DNA from: Bradyrhizobium zhanjiangense | GTDB taxonomy: Bacteria; Pseudomonadota; Alphaproteobacteria; Rhizobiales; Xanthobacteraceae | Assembly: GCF_004114935.1 (NCBI RefSeq) | Contig: NZ_CP022221.1 | Span: forward strand, 6,779,001-6,843,000 | Reading direction: 5' to 3' | DNA length: 64,000 nt | Part shown: positions 36,114-44,003 of the stretch, piece after piece | How positions within the stretch are numbered: the stretch's first letter is position 1 | How the letters are laid out: every line of letters starts with the position of its first letter | Made by a program: the position numbers and the translations under genes | Notes under the pieces: model-generated | What the model was told of the DNA's origin: nothing | What the model saw: the letters and a program-made list of their open reading frames with translations, nothing else | Databases searched by the model: none

Positions 36114-37304
36114 ATGAGGGTCTGCGGAGCGATGCGGGCCGGTTTGTTCATCGCGTTGATTGCAGCGGCCTGGCTCGGCGGACAGGTCCAGGAGTCCCTC
36201 GCACAAAAGCGACTGCCCGCGTCTCCGAGTGAAACCGGGAAAGCTCTGCGAAAAGAAAGCACCCCGCGGAAGGAAACGGGACGATCTGCGGATCCGTATA
36301 CGGTGGGATTCGTAACCGGCACACCGCAATGCACTGAATTCGCGATCGCTCAGGACATTGCAACCACGCTCGCCGGCGGCCAAGAGACCGGCCCTCGTGG
36401 CGAGGTCGCCTTGCGGGTCCTGCCCATCGTGGGAAACGGCGGTATCCGCAACGTCCTTGATGTGCTCACCCTCGCAGGTGCCGACGTGGCGATCGCGCCC
36501 GTCGTCCTGGTCGACCGGCTCCGGGAGACAAGGACCTTCGGAGATATCTCTGACAAGCTGACCTACATTGCCCCGCTCCATATCGAAGAGTTCCATCTTC
36601 TCGCGCGGCTCGAGATCAGAAGTCTGTCGGAGCTGTCGGGAAAGAGGGTCAATCTCGGGGACGACGGCAGTGCCGGCGCCATACTCGGCCGCGAAGTGTT
36701 GAACCGTCTGGGCGTCAAGGTCAGCGAGTCGAACTTGGGACCGGAGGCCGCGCTGGATGGTCTGAGGAAGGGAGATATCTCCGCCGCTCTGTTGGTCTCA
36801 GGAAAACCGGTCAGCTTCCTGACGCAGGTCTCGCAGCTCGATGATATTCACCTCCTGCCCATCCCCTACTCCAAAGAGCTGCTGCAACAAGACTATCTAC
36901 CATCGACGCTTCGCCATCAGGACTACCCGAACATCATCGCGGCCGAAGCAAGTGTCGACACGATCGCGATCAAATCCGCTCTCTTCGCCTACAACTGGCC
37001 AAGCGGCAACGAGCGATTTCGGTTGCTGGAATTCTTCGTCCAGACATTGTTCGCGCGCTTTCCCGAATTTCTCGGCGATGCACATCACCCCAAATGGCGC
37101 GAGGTGAACCTGGCCGCGCTGCTCCCGGGATGGCAACGATTCCGACCGGCAGAGCGCTGGCTCCAGCAGCAATCCGGGGGCGAGGCCGCGCTTCGCAAGG
37201 CGTTCGGCCGCTTCCTCGAGGGAAAGCCAACCGCCAATCCGCCAGACCGCGAAGAATTGTTCCGGGACTTCCTGCGCTGGCGAGAACGCAATCCGGACAA
37301 GTGA
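36114..37304 (+). CDS. TAXI-family TRAP solute-binding-like protein
   Basis: A 396-residue exported protein. A signal peptide (about residues 1-30) is followed by a basic, disordered stretch and then a TAXI-type binding fold: YTVGFVTGTPQCTEFAIAQDIATTL, GADVAIAPVVLVDRL, and SLSELSGKRVNLGDDGSAGAILGREVL. No TRAP permease gene is adjacent, so it may act alone, for example as a sensor or with a permease elsewhere. The ATG at 36132 is an alternative start. It is 35 bp upstream of a secreted unknown gene on the same strand. Confidence 0.75.
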   Translation: MRVCGAMRAGLFIALIAAAWLGGQVQESLAQKRLPASPSETGKALRKESTPRKETGRSADPYTVGFVTGTPQCTEFAIAQDIATTLAGGQETGPRGEVALRVLPIVGNGGIRNVLDVLTLAGADVAIAPVVLVDRLRETRTFGDISDKLTYIAPLHIEEFHLLARLEIRSLSELSGKRVNLGDDGSAGAILGREVLNRLGVKVSESNLGPEAALDGLRKGDISAALLVSGKPVSFLTQVSQLDDIHLLPIPYSKELLQQDYLPSTLRHQDYPNIIAAEASVDTIAIKSALFAYNWPSGNERFRLLEFFVQTLFARFPEFLGDAHHPKWREVNLAALLPGWQRFRPAERWLQQQSGGEAALRKAFGRFLEGKPTANPPDREELFRDFLRWRERNPDK

Positions 37305-37339
37305 GCAAAATTTGGCAGGCAAATCTCGGGGAGATGTCG

Positions 37340-37915
37340 ATGCGCAACGCGCTTATGAAGGCAGCCCTGGTTGCGTTGCTCGCCTTGATCGCCGACGTAA
37401 GGCGTCCTGCCGCCCAATTTGCTCCCTTCTTTCCGCCAGCGCCGCAGACGCTCGCGCCAGCCACCGCGCCGCCGGCCGCCAAGGTCGATCAAACCAGGAC
37501 AGCCCCTCACCGAAGCAGCAAGGCGCACAGGAAGCACGAAGAGAAGCCCGAAGTCGTTCGTCGGCCGCCAAATCAGCGGAAGGTCGCCGAAAAAAACGGA
37601 TATAAGCGGGTCAGCGATCTCGTGAACTTCCCGAAATTCTTTCCGGGCCTCGGCGTCATCTTCGTCAAGCCCGACACTTTGCCGCTGGGGCCGTTCCTGT
37701 GCTTCGATCGCAGGGATCGCTTGGTGGCGACCGTGTACATGGTCCCGAACAAGGACATCGACGATCACAAGTCATTGGAGGGGGTGGGGTCCGCGGCACC
37801 CGTTGATCATGTCAGCTTATATTTCAACGCGGGTCACCCCGGCGTGGATGTGCCGCATTACCATGTGGTGCTCTGGCATGTGACCAAGAAACAGGAAGCG
37901 CGCGTTGCAATATGA
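37340..37915 (+). CDS. Secreted protein of unknown function
   Basis: A 191-residue exported protein. A signal peptide (about residues 1-26, ending RRPAAQ) is followed by a Pro/Ala-rich and then basic linker, and a C-terminal domain (about 95-191). That domain contains PKFFPGLGVIFVKPDTLPLGPFLCFDR and ends with VPHYHVVLWHV, a histidine pattern reminiscent of TTHB210-like (DUF5602) proteins; this resemblance is tentative. The ATG at 37340 has GGGGAG 6 bases upstream. It is probably cotranscribed with the TAXI protein gene. Confidence 0.6.
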   Translation: MRNALMKAALVALLALIADVRRPAAQFAPFFPPAPQTLAPATAPPAAKVDQTRTAPHRSSKAHRKHEEKPEVVRRPPNQRKVAEKNGYKRVSDLVNFPKFFPGLGVIFVKPDTLPLGPFLCFDRRDRLVATVYMVPNKDIDDHKSLEGVGSAAPVDHVSLYFNAGHPGVDVPHYHVVLWHVTKKQEARVAI

Positions 37916-38105
37916 CGTGCGACAGCTCGTGCGATCAAAGGGGCCCGCTTGTTCGAACACGTCACGGACGATCTGCGCGCGGCGCCCGCGGACATGCGGT
38001 GATCGGCAACAATGGCGCGACTTGAACTGCAAGCCGGACGCTTGGCCCGGTCGCAGCAATGTCAGGAATTGACGAGAGCGCACCCGAGCGCTTCGCGTCG
38101 CGCAA

Positions 38106-38648
38106 TCATCCGGCCGGTGCCTTGAAATCGTATGAGATGCGCCCAGCCGGCAGATAGAACAGTGCAATGACCGCGCCGCCCCTGACTTCAGGATAGTGTC
38201 TGCTGCCTGGATCAGGCGCCGTCCAGCCGGCTCCCTGCCAACCCTGTAATCCCCTCAACTCCGCGCCCTTGTTCAAGGGCACCACAAGGTTGAGCTCGCC
38301 GTAGGGATGGCCGTGATATTGTCCCCGCAACACGTCGTGGTCGTCCTCGTCCTTGAAGCGGCGCGGATCGGCGCTGTTCATGTACACAGCAGTGATGCTG
38401 AACTGGAACGTGTCAGCCGTCGGCTCAAGGATGCGGCTGCGCCGGTAGTTTGGGCCGTCCACCTCCTGGTTTGCGGCCCATCCTTCCTCGACCCCGACCT
38501 TGATCAGGCGAGCGAGATCCTGATAGAGCGCGCTCTCTTCCCCATATGTCTCGTTGAGCCAACGCTCCATCTCAGCTCCCGGGGTCATGTCCTTGACCTC
38601 CCGAAGAAACGGAATGCTGCACTGGATCAGTTCTTCTCGGCTTTGCAT
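38106..38648 (-). CDS. pnbB: Probable 4-hydroxylaminobenzoate lyase (DUF4863)
   Basis: A 180-residue protein of the DUF4863 family, whose characterised member PnbB converts 4-hydroxylaminobenzoate to protocatechuate and ammonia. Visible features are a cupin-like core with histidines in LRGQYHGHPYGELNLVVPL and VIALFYLPAGRISYDF. The ATG at 38648 has AGGAG at good spacing. It is 24 bp downstream of a nitroreductase gene, the expected partner enzyme, which strengthens the call. Assignment rests on family and context, not on an alignment. Confidence 0.72.
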   Translation of the reverse strand: MQSREELIQCSIPFLREVKDMTPGAEMERWLNETYGEESALYQDLARLIKVGVEEGWAANQEVDGPNYRRSRILEPTADTFQFSITAVYMNSADPRRFKDEDDHDVLRGQYHGHPYGELNLVVPLNKGAELRGLQGWQGAGWTAPDPGSRHYPEVRGGAVIALFYLPAGRISYDFKAPAG

Positions 38649-38672
38649 CGTGATCTCCTCTTCGACCAAGCT

Positions 38673-39401
38673 TCAATCTTCGAAACCAAGGAACGTCGCG
38701 AACTCATCGATGTCCGCCCGCGGCATCAATCTGTCCTGCCCCTGAAGCTTGGCCTTGCCGACCGAGATGCCGCACACCACCATTTGCTCTGCCGGAATCG
38801 ACAGCAGTGGGCGCAGGATTCGATGGTATTTTGCGAACGTTTCCTGCGGGCACGATTGAAGCCCGCGTCCTGCCGCCGCGAGCATTATGTTCTGCACGAA
38901 CATTCCGAGGTCGAGCCAGCTACCGACTTCCAGGCGACGGTCGATGGTCACGATCAATCCCACGGGCGCGCCGAAGAATGTGTAATTCTTCGCGGTCTGT
39001 CTGCTCCTCCCCTCTGAATCGGCTTGATGAATGCCGAGCGAGCCATAGAACAGCCGGCCGAACTCCTGCCGCCGTTTGAGATACAGACCGGGTAAATCGC
39101 TGGCGTAGTATTTGTACTCCGAGACGTGTTCGTCACGAGAGGTCTCGTGCGCCTCCAGCAGCGCTGCCGACACCTTGCCCTTGACCTCGCCTGTCAGCAC
39201 GTAGACGTGCCAGGGCTGGATGTTCGCACCGCTGGGCGCGAATCGCGCGACACGGAGGATCTGCTCGATCGTTCGTCGGGCGACCGGAGCGTTGCAGAAC
39301 TGGCGGCATGCAAACCGGCCGGTCAGGATCGCGTCGATCGGGCTCGGCGCCACGATACGCGCCTCATCTCCAGCCATCACGGCTTCTTCAGGAGCGGACA
39401 T
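38673..39401 (-). CDS. pnbA: Nitroreductase, probable 4-nitrobenzoate reductase
   Basis: A 242-residue FMN-dependent nitroreductase. FMN-contact residues are in RFACRQFCNAPVARRTI and APSGANIQPWHVYVL, and the later part has GLQSCPQETFAKYHRILRPLLSIPAEQMVVCGISVG. With the DUF4863 gene immediately downstream it matches the PnbA/PnbB pair that turns 4-nitrobenzoate into protocatechuate without releasing nitrite. The ATG at 39401 has GGAGG at 7-base spacing and overlaps the end of the binding-protein gene. Another nitroaromatic acid is possible. Confidence 0.75.
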   Translation of the reverse strand: MSAPEEAVMAGDEARIVAPSPIDAILTGRFACRQFCNAPVARRTIEQILRVARFAPSGANIQPWHVYVLTGEVKGKVSAALLEAHETSRDEHVSEYKYYASDLPGLYLKRRQEFGRLFYGSLGIHQADSEGRSRQTAKNYTFFGAPVGLIVTIDRRLEVGSWLDLGMFVQNIMLAAAGRGLQSCPQETFAKYHRILRPLLSIPAEQMVVCGISVGKAKLQGQDRLMPRADIDEFATFLGFED

Positions 39402-40597
39402 CCTCCGTCCTCCATCGGCCTGAAGGCCTCTTCTCCGGGAATGGTCGCGAGCAGCTCATAGTAGTCGAACTTATGTTTCGATTCCTGCGGTGACTTGACC
39501 CGGAAGAGATACATGTCCCGGATCAATCTGCCGTCTTCGCGGATCCGGCCATTCTTCGTCATGAAATCATTCACCGGCATCTCGCGCATCTTGGCGGCAA
39601 CGGCAGATCCATCGAGAGTGCCCGCCGCTTCGGCCGCCTTGAGATAGTGCATCACCGCGCCGTAAGTGCCGGCATGAATCATGGTCGGGACCTTCCGGGT
39701 CTTCTCGATGAAGCGCTTCGACCATGCACGCGTGTCGTCGTTCATATCCCAGTAGAATGCCGAGCTGAGCATCAAGCCTTGAGCACTCTGCAATCCCAGA
39801 CTGTGAATGTCCGCGATGAAAACGATCAGACCGGCAAGCTTTTGCCCGCGCGTGATCCCGAACTCGCCGGCCTGCTTGACCGCGTTGATGAAATCACCGC
39901 CAGCATCGGCCAGTGCGATCACATCCGCCTTCGAAGATTGCGCTTGCAGCAGGAAGGAGGAGAAATCCGGCGTGTTGATAGGATGCTTGACCGCGCCCAA
40001 GACCTTGCCACCGGTCGCGCCGATGACCCGGCGGCTATCGGCCTCGAGCTGTGCGCCCAGCGAGTAATCGGCGGAGAGGAAGAACCAGGTCCTTGCGCCA
40101 AGGCGCGCGATCGCTTTGGTTGTGCCCTGCGACAAAGCAAAGGTATCGTAGGTCCAGTGAATGCCGGTCAGCGAGCATTCGTCGCCGGAGAGGCGCGAAG
40201 TGGCGGCGCCAGTGGCGAGAAACAGCTTCTTCTTGTCACGGGTAATGCCTTGTACAGCCAACGCGACGGCCGAATTGGGGACATCGAGAATCACCTCGAC
40301 ACCCTCGTTCTCGATCCAGCGCCGTGCAATCACCGATCCTACGTCAGCCTTGTTCTGGTGATCGCCGGCAATGATCTGGACGGGACGCCCCAAAACCCTG
40401 CCCTTGAAATCGTCAACGGCCATTTGCGCCGCGACCACTGACCCTTGCCCGCCATTGTCGGCATAAAGCGAGGACATGTCGGTCAGCACCCCGAGCTTGA
40501 TCGGTGCCTCGTCGGCAATCGCGGCGGTCGTGAGCATCAGCGAAATCAACGTCGCAACAACCGCCTTACCGGTACCTGTCGTCGCGGTCGATCGCAT
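39377..40597 (-). CDS. ABC transporter substrate-binding protein (branched-chain amino acid/aromatic acid type)
   Basis: A 406-residue periplasmic protein of the LivK/Peripla_BP_6 fold. A signal peptide ends near residue 28 (AAIADE). The fold is shown by IKLGVLTDMSSLYADNGGQGSVVAAQMAVDDF and by VIARRWIENEGVEVILDVPNSAVALAV. Related proteins bind aromatic acids in rhizobia. GGAGGTGAG precedes the ATG. It heads the probable pnb operon, but no permease or ATPase gene is present, so it must use membrane subunits encoded elsewhere. Confidence 0.85.
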   Translation of the reverse strand: MRSTATTGTGKAVVATLISLMLTTAAIADEAPIKLGVLTDMSSLYADNGGQGSVVAAQMAVDDFKGRVLGRPVQIIAGDHQNKADVGSVIARRWIENEGVEVILDVPNSAVALAVQGITRDKKKLFLATGAATSRLSGDECSLTGIHWTYDTFALSQGTTKAIARLGARTWFFLSADYSLGAQLEADSRRVIGATGGKVLGAVKHPINTPDFSSFLLQAQSSKADVIALADAGGDFINAVKQAGEFGITRGQKLAGLIVFIADIHSLGLQSAQGLMLSSAFYWDMNDDTRAWSKRFIEKTRKVPTMIHAGTYGAVMHYLKAAEAAGTLDGSAVAAKMREMPVNDFMTKNGRIREDGRLIRDMYLFRVKSPQESKHKFDYYELLATIPGEEAFRPMEDGGCPLLKKP

Positions 40598-40724
40598 CGC
40601 TCACCTCCTCCGAACACAGCGACTGAATAATGCCGGGATCGGTCTCTTGCGGAAGTGAAACTCTTGCAGATTGATCCTGAACCTCCTTCAGTTTGCCCGG
40701 GACTCAAGGCTTGGTTCGATCGTT

Positions 40725-40737
40725 TGCACCGGTTGCA
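40725..40737. promoter_or_regulatory. Candidate LysR-type binding motif between pnb operon and LysR gene
   Basis: TGCACCGGTTGCA, with TGCA at both ends, lies in the 209-bp gap between the divergent binding-protein and LysR genes. Its size suits a LysR-type T-N11-A site. The match is weak and based on this one occurrence. Confidence 0.3.
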
Positions 40738-40806
40738 TCTACGGCGCCCCTGACCTTAACTGGTCGCCGTCGCGGCGCGCCGTCAGCCATCAACTGGATC
40801 CTCACC

Positions 40807-41784
40807 GTGTCGGTTTCATTCAAGACATTGGACCTGAATCTGCTCAAAGTGTTCGACGCCGTCATGGAGGAAAGGAGCGTATTGCGCGCCAGCCAGAAAG
40901 TCGCGCTCAGCCAGTCCGCCGTAAGCCACTCGCTCGCCCGGCTTCGAGAGATGCTGGAAGATGAGCTGTTCGTGCGCACGGCCGCGGGCATGCAACCGAC
41001 GGCGCGGGCCTTGACGATGGCCCCCCAAATTCGCGAGGCGCTACGCGTGCTCGAGGCAGCTGTGGAACTGCCGACCTTCGTTCCGGCGACGTCAACCAAG
41101 CAGTTTACGCTGGCCGCCAATGACTTTGCCACGATGGTGCTGGCGTCGCCCCTCTTGAAGATACTTGGGCGCGAGGCGCCCCACATTGACCTGACGATCA
41201 AGCCGGTCACGCGGATCGACCTTGCCGAGCAGATCGACCTCGGTCGCATCGACGTTGCGATCGGCGTCTTCTCGCTCCCGCCGAGTCGTTTCCGCACGTC
41301 GCTGCTATTCGAATATGACGACGTGCTGATTGTCGGCAAAAAGCGCAAGCTTGGTCGGCTGGACAAGGCGATGCTTGCACGGCTGCCGCTGGTGGTGGTC
41401 TCCTTCGGTGGAGAGCAGGAGGGCGCGATCGGCGGCTTCATCTCCGAGCGAGGCCTGGCGCGGCGCTCGGAGATGTACGACCGCGATGCGCTCGAGCGGG
41501 CGCTCGCCGAGAGCGACCGGCCGCCGCGGATGGCGGTGTCATTGCCGCATTTTCTCGCGGTCCCAGCGCTGATTCGGGATTCCGAACTGGCAGCTATCGT
41601 CCCGCGCCCGCTCGCGCAAACACTGGAGCAAAACTACCCGATCGCGATCTACGAGCTTCCCTACACAGCGACTCCGCTGGAGGTCCGGCTGCTATGGCAC
41701 GAGCGCGTCGACGGCGAACCCTCGCACGAATGGCTCCATGACGTCCTTAGACGCGCTGCTGAGAACCTCAGACGCGGAGACTAG
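40807..41784 (+). CDS. LysR-family transcriptional regulator
   Basis: A 325-residue regulator. The helix-turn-helix is at residues 5-65 (LDLNLLKVFDAVMEERSVLRASQKVALSQSAVSHSLARLREML), followed by a periplasmic-binding-like effector domain. It resembles the NodD/NahR/LinR branch that responds to aromatic compounds. The GTG at 40807 starts the conserved part; no good upstream ATG exists. It diverges from the binding protein-nitroreductase-lyase operon and is its likely activator, as LysR proteins are for known pnb genes. Confidence 0.85.
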   Translation: MSVSFKTLDLNLLKVFDAVMEERSVLRASQKVALSQSAVSHSLARLREMLEDELFVRTAAGMQPTARALTMAPQIREALRVLEAAVELPTFVPATSTKQFTLAANDFATMVLASPLLKILGREAPHIDLTIKPVTRIDLAEQIDLGRIDVAIGVFSLPPSRFRTSLLFEYDDVLIVGKKRKLGRLDKAMLARLPLVVVSFGGEQEGAIGGFISERGLARRSEMYDRDALERALAESDRPPRMAVSLPHFLAVPALIRDSELAAIVPRPLAQTLEQNYPIAIYELPYTATPLEVRLLWHERVDGEPSHEWLHDVLRRAAENLRRGD

Positions 41785-41826
41785 GATGAAGCGTGCGGCG
41801 GTATGCAGACCAAGGGCAACAGACTT

Positions 41827-41905
41827 CCGCGAGTCCAACTCTCACGGTCCTCGCGGTGAAAGCCCCTCACCCCAACCCTCTCCCCGTAAGAACGGGGCGA
41901 GGGAG
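41827..41905. repeat. Intergenic palindromic repeat, family D (short copy)
   Basis: CCGCGAG...CTCGCGG, then CCCCTCACCCCAACCCTCTCC and CCGT-AAGA-ACGGGGCGAGGG. It lies between the convergent LysR and uronate dehydrogenase genes. Confidence 0.75.
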
Positions 41906-41947
41906 TGCACCTGCATGGTGGCGAGAACCTAGGCTACATCAACAGCC

Positions 41948-42772
41948 CTACCGCTTATTCCAGTCGATGATCCGGCTCGCATCGCCGTCGAACTCGCTGC
42001 TGCAGAAGGCGCCGCCCTGATAGTGGTCGCCGATCGGGTCCGGCTTCAGCTTGGCCTGCTCGGCCATGGCGTGCGCCACATGATCCTCGGAGCGGCCGGT
42101 GGGGCGGTAGCCGAACTCGTAGGCACGGTGGTTGTCCCACCAGGCGCGCTCGTTCAGGGACACGCCGTAGAAGATCTCGAAATGGATGTCGGGATGCTCG
42201 AGCCCGATCTGGCAGAGCTGCACGAGGTCGTCGGGCTTGAGCCAGATCGCGAGCCGGCGCTGGTCGAGCGGCATGTCGCCGAAATTGCCGATGCGCAGGC
42301 ACGTCACCTTCAGCCCGTGCTTGTCGGCGTAGAGCGCGCCGACGGCCTCGCCGAACACCTTGCTGACGCCATAGCGACCGTCGGGGCGCGGGGTGACGTC
42401 GGTGCCGATCTTGTGGTGGCGCGGATAGAAGCCGACGGCGTGATTGGACGAGGCGAACACCACGCGCTTGACGCCCTTGCGGTACGCGGCCTCGAACAGA
42501 TTATAGCAGCCGATGATGTTGGCCTGGAGGATGTCGTCCCAGGGGCCTTCGACCGAATAGCCGCCGAAATGGATGATGCCGTCGACGCCCTCGCAGATCG
42601 CCTCGCATTGCGCGAGGTCGGACAGGTCCGCCGCCCTAAACTGCTCGTTGGGGCCGAGATCGGCCGGCTTGCGGATGTCGCTGAGCAGCAGGTCCGGATA
42701 GATCGACGGCAGCAGTTTCCGCAGGCGCGTTCCAATCCCGCCCGAAGCTCCCGTCATCAAGATGCGCGGCAT
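41948..42772 (-). CDS. udh: Uronate dehydrogenase-like SDR oxidoreductase
   Basis: A 274-residue extended short-chain dehydrogenase. The NAD-binding motif is LMTGASGGIGTRLRKLL, the catalytic tyrosine/lysine are in YGVSK, and the serine is in FASSNHAVGFYP. This pattern and length match uronate dehydrogenases, which oxidise glucuronate or galacturonate to the aldaro-lactone. The ATG at 42772 has GAGG at 6 bases; one at 42784 has none. It diverges from an SMP-30 lactonase gene, which would hydrolyse the lactone product, supporting the call. Confidence 0.78.
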   Translation of the reverse strand: MPRILMTGASGGIGTRLRKLLPSIYPDLLLSDIRKPADLGPNEQFRAADLSDLAQCEAICEGVDGIIHFGGYSVEGPWDDILQANIIGCYNLFEAAYRKGVKRVVFASSNHAVGFYPRHHKIGTDVTPRPDGRYGVSKVFGEAVGALYADKHGLKVTCLRIGNFGDMPLDQRRLAIWLKPDDLVQLCQIGLEHPDIHFEIFYGVSLNERAWWDNHRAYEFGYRPTGRSEDHVAHAMAEQAKLKPDPIGDHYQGGAFCSSEFDGDASRIIDWNKR

Positions 42773-42862
42773 GTCTTTCCTCATAGTTGCGACCGATTTG
42801 CGGCCGTAGATATCTGATGCTAGCAGACTTGGACAGAGGGAACGCAACAACGAGACCTGCAC

Positions 42863-43843
42863 ATGAACGATGCATCGTCCCAGACCCAAGAACGGCCGCA
42901 AGGCTGGCGGCCGGCGACCTATTACCCCGATCCGGCGATACGTGCACTCGATCCCCGCTTCGAAAAATACTGGCTGAAGCTTTCGGCGATAGAGCGACTC
43001 GCGACCGGCCTGCGCTGGGCCGAGGGGCCGGTGTGGTTCGGCGACGGGCGCTATCTGCTGTGCAGCGACATCCCGAACCAGCGCATCATCAAGTGGGAGG
43101 AGGAAACCGGCGCCGTCAGCGTGTTCCGAAAACCCTCGAATTTCGCCAACGGCAACACCAGGGATCGTCAGGGCCGGCTCGTCACCTGCGAGCATGGCGG
43201 CCGCCGCGTGGTGCGCACCGAATATGACGGCAGCATCACCGTGCTGATGGATCAATTCAACGGCAAGAGGTTGAACTCACCGAACGATGTCGTTGTTAAA
43301 TCGGACGGCTCGATCTGGTTCACCGATCCGACCTTCGGCCTGCTCGGCAATTACGAGGGCTACAAGGCCGAGCCCGAGATCGAGCCGAACGTCTACCGGC
43401 TCGATCCCGCGACCGGTAAAGCGACCATCGTCGCCGAGGGCGTGCTGGGGCCGAACGGGCTGTGCTTCTCGCCCGACGAGAAGATTCTGTACGTCGTGGA
43501 ATCGCGTGGGCAACCGAACCGAAAGATCCTCGCCTATGATGTCTCGCCTGATGGCGCCACGATCTCGGGCAAGCGCGTCCACATTGATGCAGGTCCCGGC
43601 ACGCCGGACGGCATGCGCTGCGACATCGACGGCAATCTCTGGTGCGGCTGGGGCATGGGCGATCCCGAGCTTGACGGCGTGGTCGTGTTCGCGCCCGACG
43701 GTGTCATGATCGGCCGCATCGCGCTGCCCGAGCGCTGCGCCAATCTCTGCTTCGGCGGCGTCAAGCGCAACCGCCTGTTCATGGCAGCGAGCCAGTCGAT
43801 CTACGCGCTGTATGTGAACACGCAAGGCGCGGTTGGGGGATGA
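42863..43843 (+). CDS. SMP-30/gluconolactonase-family lactonase
   Basis: A 326-residue six-bladed propeller hydrolase. Metal-ligand segments are LRWAEGPVWFGDGRYLLCSD (Glu), LNSPNDVVVKSDGSIWFTDP (Asn, Asp), GVLGPNGLCFSPDEKILYVVES (Asn) and GTPDGMRCDIDGNLWCG (Asp). It hydrolyses sugar-acid lactones. It is divergent from the uronate dehydrogenase gene across a 90-bp gap, so both may respond to the same signal and act in sequence. Confidence 0.85.
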   Translation: MNDASSQTQERPQGWRPATYYPDPAIRALDPRFEKYWLKLSAIERLATGLRWAEGPVWFGDGRYLLCSDIPNQRIIKWEEETGAVSVFRKPSNFANGNTRDRQGRLVTCEHGGRRVVRTEYDGSITVLMDQFNGKRLNSPNDVVVKSDGSIWFTDPTFGLLGNYEGYKAEPEIEPNVYRLDPATGKATIVAEGVLGPNGLCFSPDEKILYVVESRGQPNRKILAYDVSPDGATISGKRVHIDAGPGTPDGMRCDIDGNLWCGWGMGDPELDGVVVFAPDGVMIGRIALPERCANLCFGGVKRNRLFMAASQSIYALYVNTQGAVGG

Positions 43844-43854
43844 GGTCGCTCCAC

Positions 43855-43941
43855 CGTCATTGCGAGGAGCACTTGCGACGAAGCAATCCAGACTATCTCC
43901 GCGGAACGATGCTGGATTGCTTCGCTTCGCTCGCAATGACG
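43855..43941. repeat. Intergenic palindromic repeat, family A
   Basis: CGTCATTGCGAG ... GAAGCAATCCAG ... CTGGATTGCTTCG ... CTCGCAATGACG. It lies between the convergent lactonase and aldehyde dehydrogenase genes. Confidence 0.92.
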
Positions 43942-43945
43942 GAAA

Positions 43946-43980
43946 CAAAAAAACGCCGGAGCGGTTTCCCGCTCCGGCGT
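43946..43980 (-). terminator. Rho-independent terminator of the aldehyde dehydrogenase gene
   Basis: A perfect 12-bp stem ACGCCGGAGCGG/CCGCTCCGGCGT with a 4-base loop is followed on the minus strand by seven T. It starts 24 bp after the stop codon. Confidence 0.92.
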
Positions 43981-44003
43981 CGCGTTCATTCAGACGCTAA
44001 AGC

